From: JBEKHT01 sp050012135
Lineage (GTDB): Bacteria > Chloroflexota > Anaerolineae > Anaerolineales > RBG-16-64-43
Direction: 5' to 3'
Assembly (NCBI GenBank): GCA_050012135.1
Contig: JBEKHT010000078.1
Span: 1-9,641 of the forward strand
DNA length: 9,641 bases
The notes under the pieces: model-generated
Told to the model about the DNA's origin: nothing
The model's input: only the letters and a program-made list of their open reading frames with translations
The model's database searches: none
Translations under genes and position numbers: made by a program
In this document: positions 6,286-9,641 of the stretch, piece after piece
How positions within the stretch are numbered: the stretch's first letter is position 1
Layout of the letters: the number at the start of each line of letters is the position of its first letter

Positions 6286-6867
6286 TCACAGGTGGATCAC
6301 AAGCTTGCACTCGTCCGCCCCTGAGATGGCCGTCTCACCCAGCTCCACCTGGACCGGCCGGCCCAGGATGCCTTCCCAGTATTTTTGTACAAAGCCGCGC
6401 GAGCACTGGCATTAGGTCGGTGACACGTTCTCTCCCTCCGGCAACCCGCGCATTAGGCTGCAGTAACAGTGCATCCCGGAGCCGTAGGTGTGGGGGGTGT
6501 AGAACTGGATCAGCCGATTCCCTTGCCTCTCGAAGCGCATCCCCCGCGGTGGTTTGTGCGCCTCGACCGTCAGGAAGGCTTCCTCGTCGGGATACTTCTG
6601 GCGGCGGGCTCGCGCTGTTTCCATCGGCCGCTTGTTGATCAGAATGCAGTTGTAACCGCAGGCCAGCATGATCTGCCGGCGCGTCGTTTCATCAGCCAGG
6701 GTATCCAATCGGTTCATGGCCGCTTTGACCCACAGGGCAACGTCTTCCGGGTTTGAGGTGGCAACCATCTCAGTGCCCTCCATGACTCGGGCGCCCACCT
6801 CAGCCCCAGCCAGGCTCTCGATGCTTCCGCCGATCTGCTTGATTTGTCCGGCAATCTTGTTTGCCAT
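6286..6867 (-). pseudogene. Cysteine-rich protein of unknown function (DUF6144-like), interrupted by an in-frame TAA
   Basis: The start is the ATG at 6865-6867, with GAGGAG 6 bases upstream. From there 151 codons read MANKIAGQIKQIGG onward to a TAA at 6412-6414. In the same frame, after the stop, 41 clearly related codons follow (CQCSRGFVQKYW, then GRPVQVELGETAISGADECK) up to TGA at 6286-6288. The whole frame is 194 codons, 193 residues if the TAA coded an amino acid. Cysteines are C70, C74, the CYC pair at 134/136, then CQC (153/155) and C188. From memory this spacing (C-x3-C, CxC, YCxC, ...ISG...CK) matches a small uncharacterised family I believe is DUF6144; family members have Tyr before the second CxC, so TAA probably replaces TAC or TAT by one base. 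The clustered Cys suggest metal or cofactor binding (inference). Either a recent pseudogene or a sequence error. Confidence 0.72.
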
Positions 6868-7237
6868 CCTCGTCTCCTCGATACAGAAGCCCCGGACCTT
6901 TGGGGAAATGTGCTTGTTTAGCGTCAAATGACAAAGAGCTACCCATATGTAGCGTGAACCTGCCTAGCCCCGAAACTTTCGCTGCCCGCAGTGCTATCCT
7001 GACCGGTGTCAATAATTCCACATCTTTGCGGTGGCAATTATCACGCCTGGATTCCCGTCGCACAACAGCCTGAAACCTCCCCAATCGAGAACCCATCCCT
7101 CCTTCAGAATCAGACTCTTCCCTCCCGGCATCCCCTCGGCCATCCAACCGGTCATGACTCCCTTCGCAAGATATTCCTCGACCACTGGGATCGCTATACC
7201 TTGAGTCGCTGCCCGCCAGAGTCTGAGATGCCCGCCA
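6868..7237 (-). other. 370-bp gap between minus-strand genes; only a weak small ORF
   Basis: This holds the upstream region of the Cys-rich gene and the downstream region of the HEAT-repeat gene. One minus-strand frame (7009-7263, TTG start, ending KMWNY) is open. Its last part, LILKEGWVLDWGGFRLL, has protein-like composition, and inner ATGs at 7153-7155 and 7141-7143 exist, but no start has a well-spaced ribosome binding site and I recognise no family. No clear promoter or terminator is visible. Confidence 0.4.
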
Positions 7238-7873
7238 CTATCTGACCACCCCCTGCTTTGCAAGGAACTTGCTTGCCAGCTTGTAGGTCTGGAGGACGCT
7301 TCTGTCCGAGGTATCCCAGCTCTCGAGCTCGGTCCTCACCAGCTCCCCGTGCTTCTTGCTGATGTCGCGCAGCGCATTCCCAACCGACCGGCGCACATAC
7401 TCGCTCTCGTCGTCCCGCAGCCGGCTCAGCATCCAGATCGCCCGGTCCGGATGGTCACGAAAATAGGGACGGCCGGTCCAGATCCTCAACCCTTCGGTCA
7501 CGGCCCGGCGGACGTTAGGCGACCTGTCCGCCAGCCATTCCTTGATCGCGGGAAGGGCCCCTTCGTACCCGACGTCGGCACAATAGCCGTCGAATGCCTT
7601 TGCCAGGATCTCCTGGACACGCCAATCGGCATCCGGGCTCACACGCGATCTTAGAAACTTGAGGCTCTGCTGCGAACGGACCGCCAAGCGGCCCAGAATG
7701 AAGACCGCCAGTGACCGTGCCTGGCAGACATCCGACTCAAAGAGCCGCTTGGCAAGGAGGAGGCTCTCCCTGGGAGGATGGCACGCCACGACCTCGTCGG
7801 CTGTCTGCTGAATGTCCAGGAACCCGTTCTGGGTCTTTCTTACCCTCTGGATGAGTTTGCCGATCTCGTCCAT
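7238..7873 (-). CDS. HEAT-repeat protein, DNA alkylation repair (AlkC/AlkD superfamily)-like
   Basis: The start is the ATG at 7871-7873, with GAGGGA 8 bases upstream; the longer frame up to 8035 adds only low-complexity residues. The product is 211 residues, mostly alpha-helical HEAT-like repeats. Visible blocks are ARSLAVFILGRLA (52-64), DWRVQEILAKAFD (83-95), NVRRAVTEGLRIW (120-132), RPYFRDHP (135-142) and SEYVRRSVGNALRDISKKH (157-175). NVRRAVTEGLR resembles the helix conserved in the AlkC/AlkD-type DNA glycosylase superfamily, and near neighbours are usually annotated as DNA alkylation repair proteins. If active it would remove alkylated purines in the cytosol or nucleoid. I could not align the catalytic Trp/Asp positions of AlkD by eye, so a non-enzymatic HEAT scaffold remains possible. 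It is a lone gene, followed by a gap of about 370 bp. Confidence 0.8.
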   Translation of the reverse strand: MDEIGKLIQRVRKTQNGFLDIQQTADEVVACHPPRESLLLAKRLFESDVCQARSLAVFILGRLAVRSQQSLKFLRSRVSPDADWRVQEILAKAFDGYCADVGYEGALPAIKEWLADRSPNVRRAVTEGLRIWTGRPYFRDHPDRAIWMLSRLRDDESEYVRRSVGNALRDISKKHGELVRTELESWDTSDRSVLQTYKLASKFLAKQGVVR

Positions 7874-8182
7874 GGTGTCTGTCCCTCGGTCAAGACCTTC
7901 ATGCGCTGTTCGGGAATGGCTCGGGCGCAATGAGAGGATCAAGCGTTTCAGCCAGTTGGCGCGGGCTTGGTCTCTGCGAGAATTGCCTGGATCCAGGCTG
8001 GCCCGATGTCCTGGTGGGGAGTATATGCCGGCCACACGCTCTGCGCCCGCCTCTGGACGCGCTGCCCAAACTCCTCGCGATTCTGAGCCGGCGCGACATC
8101 GGCCCCCTCCCCTCGCCCCATGCGCTCAAGGCGGACGGCCTCTCGATCTCGACCCTGCCTTTCAGCCACCTCCAGACATAGG
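7874..8182 (-). other. 309-bp stretch with no recognisable gene
   Basis: Several minus-strand frames are open here because the DNA is GC-rich, but none resembles a protein I know. By gene order this is where the body of the sigma factor whose N-terminus survives at 8183-8290 should be. I could not recognise its sigma region 2.3-4 or its long C-terminal domain, so that part has been deleted, replaced or eroded beyond recognition. The end next to 7874 holds the ribosome binding site of the HEAT-repeat gene. Confidence 0.45.
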
Positions 8183-8290
8183 AGCGTCCTGCACGAGCTC
8201 CTCGGCCAGACCGGCGTCACGCACGATCTGCACGAAACCGGAGATGAGCTTCGCCGACTTGATCCCTGGACCGCGCCAATCGCGCGAAGG
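8183..8290 (-). pseudogene. Remnant of an ECF sigma factor N-terminus (ECF42-like, sigma region 2)
   Basis: On the minus strand, GIKSAKLISGFVQIVRDAG followed by LAEELVQDA matches the start of long ECF sigma factors, usually of the form RAIEAVWRIESAKLIAGLxRxVRDVGLAEELAQDA. Just upstream RAIGAV lies in a different frame. Aligning the two needs one missing base at about 8267-8272 (GTC-CAGGGATC where GTCTGGCGGATC is expected), so the frame is broken. After the QDA block the reading runs into PMSGGG and a stop, and the expected downstream 350 or so residues are absent. It lies directly downstream of a DGPF/YCII gene, the established genomic partner of ECF42 sigma factors. Function is lost. The short length makes exact ends uncertain, but the match is specific. 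Confidence 0.7.
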
Positions 8291-8356
8291 TTGTCGGGCG
8301 CCGTTATGGCGATCAGCCACCGTAGTGCCTCTGTCAGCGCACGTTCAAGGGCAAGA

Positions 8357-8782
8357 TCACGATGAGCGCCGCGCCGCTTGCGCTCGCAGGCGCTCCTCCT
8401 GCGCTCTGAGTTCACCCGTGGGGTCGCTGGAGGCGAAGTCCGCAGCCTCGAAAACCTGGCGAATCTCGAGCACCACGCCGTCTCCGAAAGGCGCGCGCTT
8501 CATCCAGGCGATCGCCTCTTCCTTCGACTTCAACTGGATCAGCCAGAAGCCGGCGATCAGATCCTTCGACTCGGTGAAGGGCCCGTCGATCACCGTGGTC
8601 TTCCCGCCCAAGAACTTGATGCGCGCGCCCTTGGAGGTCGCGTGCAGGCCCTCGGCCGCGAGCATCACGCCGGCCTTCACCATCTCCTCGTTGAACTTCC
8701 CCATCGCGGCGAAGGCCTTCTCGTCCGGAAGAACGCCTTCCTCCGACTCCTTGTTCGACGGGACCAAGATCATGAATCGCAT
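8357..8782 (-). CDS. YCII/DGPF-domain protein
   Basis: The 141-residue protein starts MRFMILVPSNKESEEG at the ATG 8780-8782, preceded by AAGGAGA 7 bases upstream; the longer frame to 8926 is unneeded. Residues about 1-115 form the YCII fold: a first strand MRFMILV, AAEGLHATSKGARI (42-55), the diagnostic DGPFTESKDLIAGFWLIQ (66-83), then SKEEAIAWMKRAPF (86-99) and a strand ending LEIRQVFE (105-112). A charged tail with RAQEERLRAQAARR follows. These small dimeric proteins have no firmly assigned reaction. They are typically encoded next to an ECF42 sigma factor and thought to belong to its regulon. Here the sigma factor downstream is a wreck, so the gene is orphaned and its expression control may have changed. 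A weak promoter lies at 8855-8884. Confidence 0.93.
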   Translation of the reverse strand: MRFMILVPSNKESEEGVLPDEKAFAAMGKFNEEMVKAGVMLAAEGLHATSKGARIKFLGGKTTVIDGPFTESKDLIAGFWLIQLKSKEEAIAWMKRAPFGDGVVLEIRQVFEAADFASSDPTGELRAQEERLRAQAARRSS

Positions 8783-9168
8783 CGTCCTATCTCCTTTGGG
8801 TTGTGGGCTTGGAGCAGGGCTTCCGGGCGGATCCGACGCGGTGGTAATGCTTGCTCTATACATACGTCGAACAAGAGACCGCAAGGCCGACATATGGAAC
8901 GCCGCCATCGCCCCGAATGAGATCAATTTTGCCTGAATTTGTGGCTATGGGCACGAGCGCCAGCTTGAGCGCGGGCTTGTCGTGGGCAGCAAACTACGCC
9001 CAGCCGAGTGCCCCGGCGGGCGCAAGATCCATAACCCATTCTCGACCATGAATACCACAATTCAAATTGCAGCAACCATTCGAGTCGGCTGAGAGGATGT
9101 TGTGAGCACGGATTCTGTTTGGGTAAGCCCTCTGAGGAACGAACAGGATGGTCGGTTCTGGCAACACC
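8783..9168. other. 386-bp gap upstream of the DGPF gene; no gene recognised
   Basis: No frame on either strand resembles a known protein. The part near 9040-9130 is richer in A+T than its surroundings and contains the small palindrome CAATT-CA-AATTG (9058-9069). The permease stop at 9169 is not followed by a clear hairpin with a T tract. The left end holds the DGPF promoter candidate and ribosome binding site. Confidence 0.45.
8855..8884 (-). promoter_or_regulatory. Weak sigma-70-like promoter candidate for the DGPF gene
   Basis: On the minus strand TTGCGG (8879-8884) and TATAGA (8855-8860) are separated by 18 bp, about 72 bp before the ATG at 8782. The -10 matches consensus at 4 of 6 and the -35 at 3 of 6. 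It was found by eye in GC-rich DNA where such matches are uncommon, but it remains a guess. If the gene once depended on its ECF sigma factor, a different promoter would be expected. Confidence 0.25.
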
Positions 9169-9641
9169 CTATGGCTCGTTTTCGGGGAGCAGTGCAAGCC
9201 TTAGCAGGATGAAGACGGCCAGCGCCACCAGGATCAGCAGCAGGGCCACCGGCTCGGCGGCCCTCAGGCCAAATTCCTCGTAGCGTTCATAGAGCAACAC
9301 CGACACGATTTTTGGGTTGTAGGCCAGGATGACCACCGCCCCGAACTCGCTGATGCCGCGCCCCCACATCATCACCGCCCCCCCCAGCACGCCGCGCCAA
9401 GCCTGCGGCAGCGTCACTCGCCAGAAGGCCTGCCAGGGAGTGGCCCCATCGGTCAGGGCGATCCGCTCCAGCTCCTCGTCCGTCTGGGCAAAAGCCTCCC
9501 GGCTCAGGTTAACCAGGAACGGCAGGCTGACAAACAACATGGCCAGCACGATCCCACCCAGGTTGTCGGTAAACGTGACGCCCAGCGAGGATAGCTCCTG
9601 TCCGAGCAGGCCGCGCCCCCCGAAGACCAGCAGCAGCGCCA
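9169..9641 (-). CDS. ABC transporter permease, tungstate/molybdate type (WtpB/ModB-like), N-terminus outside window
   Basis: The frame enters from the right edge and ends at TAG 9169-9171, giving about 157 C-terminal residues. It reads LVFGGRGLLGQELSSLG, then LAMLFVSLPFLVNLSREAFA (a membrane helix), then the cytoplasmic EAA-type loop LERIALTDGATPWQAFWRVTLPQAW that contacts the ATPase. Next are GGAVMMWGRGISEFGAVVIL and NPKIVSVLLYERYEEFGL, and a last helix (VALLLILVALAVFILLRLAL). EFGAVVILAY.P with a following YER..E.GL block is typical of WtpB/ModB-like permeases for tungstate and molybdate oxyanions. The full protein should be about 250-270 residues. The protein forms a dimer in the inner membrane with an ATPase and a binding protein. 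No ATPase gene follows downstream, so if linked it must lie outside the window, to the right. Confidence 0.88.
   Translation of the reverse strand, partial: ALLLVFGGRGLLGQELSSLGVTFTDNLGGIVLAMLFVSLPFLVNLSREAFAQTDEELERIALTDGATPWQAFWRVTLPQAWRGVLGGAVMMWGRGISEFGAVVILAYNPKIVSVLLYERYEEFGLRAAEPVALLLILVALAVFILLRLALLPENEP

Noticed and set aside
6412..6414. Recoding of the in-frame TAA as selenocysteine or pyrrolysine
   Set aside because: Those use TGA and TAG, and other genes in the window end normally at TAG and TGA; a point mutation or sequence error is simpler.
7874..8035. N-terminal extension of the HEAT-repeat protein
   Set aside because: The added residues are low-complexity, and the ATG at 7871-7873 has a good ribosome binding site and a family-like start.
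8994..9197. 67-codon minus-strand frame after the permease
   Set aside because: It overlaps the permease end in another frame, has no ribosome binding site and no recognisable similarity.

Overview
The window is GC-rich DNA (roughly 60% by eye) from a bacterial chromosome, probably environmental. GTG starts, a membrane-anchored enzyme with a Pro/Thr/Gln-rich TPVPT linker, a DGPF/sigma-factor pair and a WtpB-like permease fit a Chloroflexota-type genome best. No marker gene proves this, so the taxonomy is inference. I saw no tRNA, rRNA, CRISPR array, insertion sequence or phage gene.

Layout. Positions 1-713 (minus) hold a Gfo/Idh/MocA oxidoreductase cut by the left edge. Across a 191-bp divergent intergenic region with an 18-bp imperfect palindrome, a plus-strand pair follows: an MviM/YceM-like Gfo/Idh/MocA oxidoreductase (905-1834) and a TIM-barrel-like protein of a poorly characterised family (1838-2776). 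These three look like a sugar or cyclitol catabolic locus. Next come an orphan, C-terminally damaged AbiEi-type antitoxin (2994-3641) overlapping a membrane-anchored phosphodiester glycosidase (3626-4876). A 444-bp stretch with several strong inverted repeats precedes a SAM-dependent methyltransferase (5321-6214).

From 6286 onward everything real lies on the minus strand: a cysteine-rich protein interrupted by one in-frame TAA (6286-6867), a HEAT-repeat DNA-alkylation-repair-like protein (7238-7873), the wreck of an ECF sigma factor (about 8183-8290), the YCII/DGPF protein that normally accompanies such a sigma factor (8357-8782), and the C-terminal part of a tungstate/molybdate-type ABC permease (9169 to the right edge).

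The right two thirds show repeated damage: a probable frameshift in the antitoxin, a stray tail on the methyltransferase, a nonsense codon in the Cys-rich gene and a sigma-factor remnant. This is either an eroding accessory region or, in part, uncorrected sequence error. I found no convincing complete new multi-gene system. The best leads are the divergent dehydrogenase/TIM-barrel locus, the hairpin cluster at 4900-5228 and the broken sigma/DGPF module.
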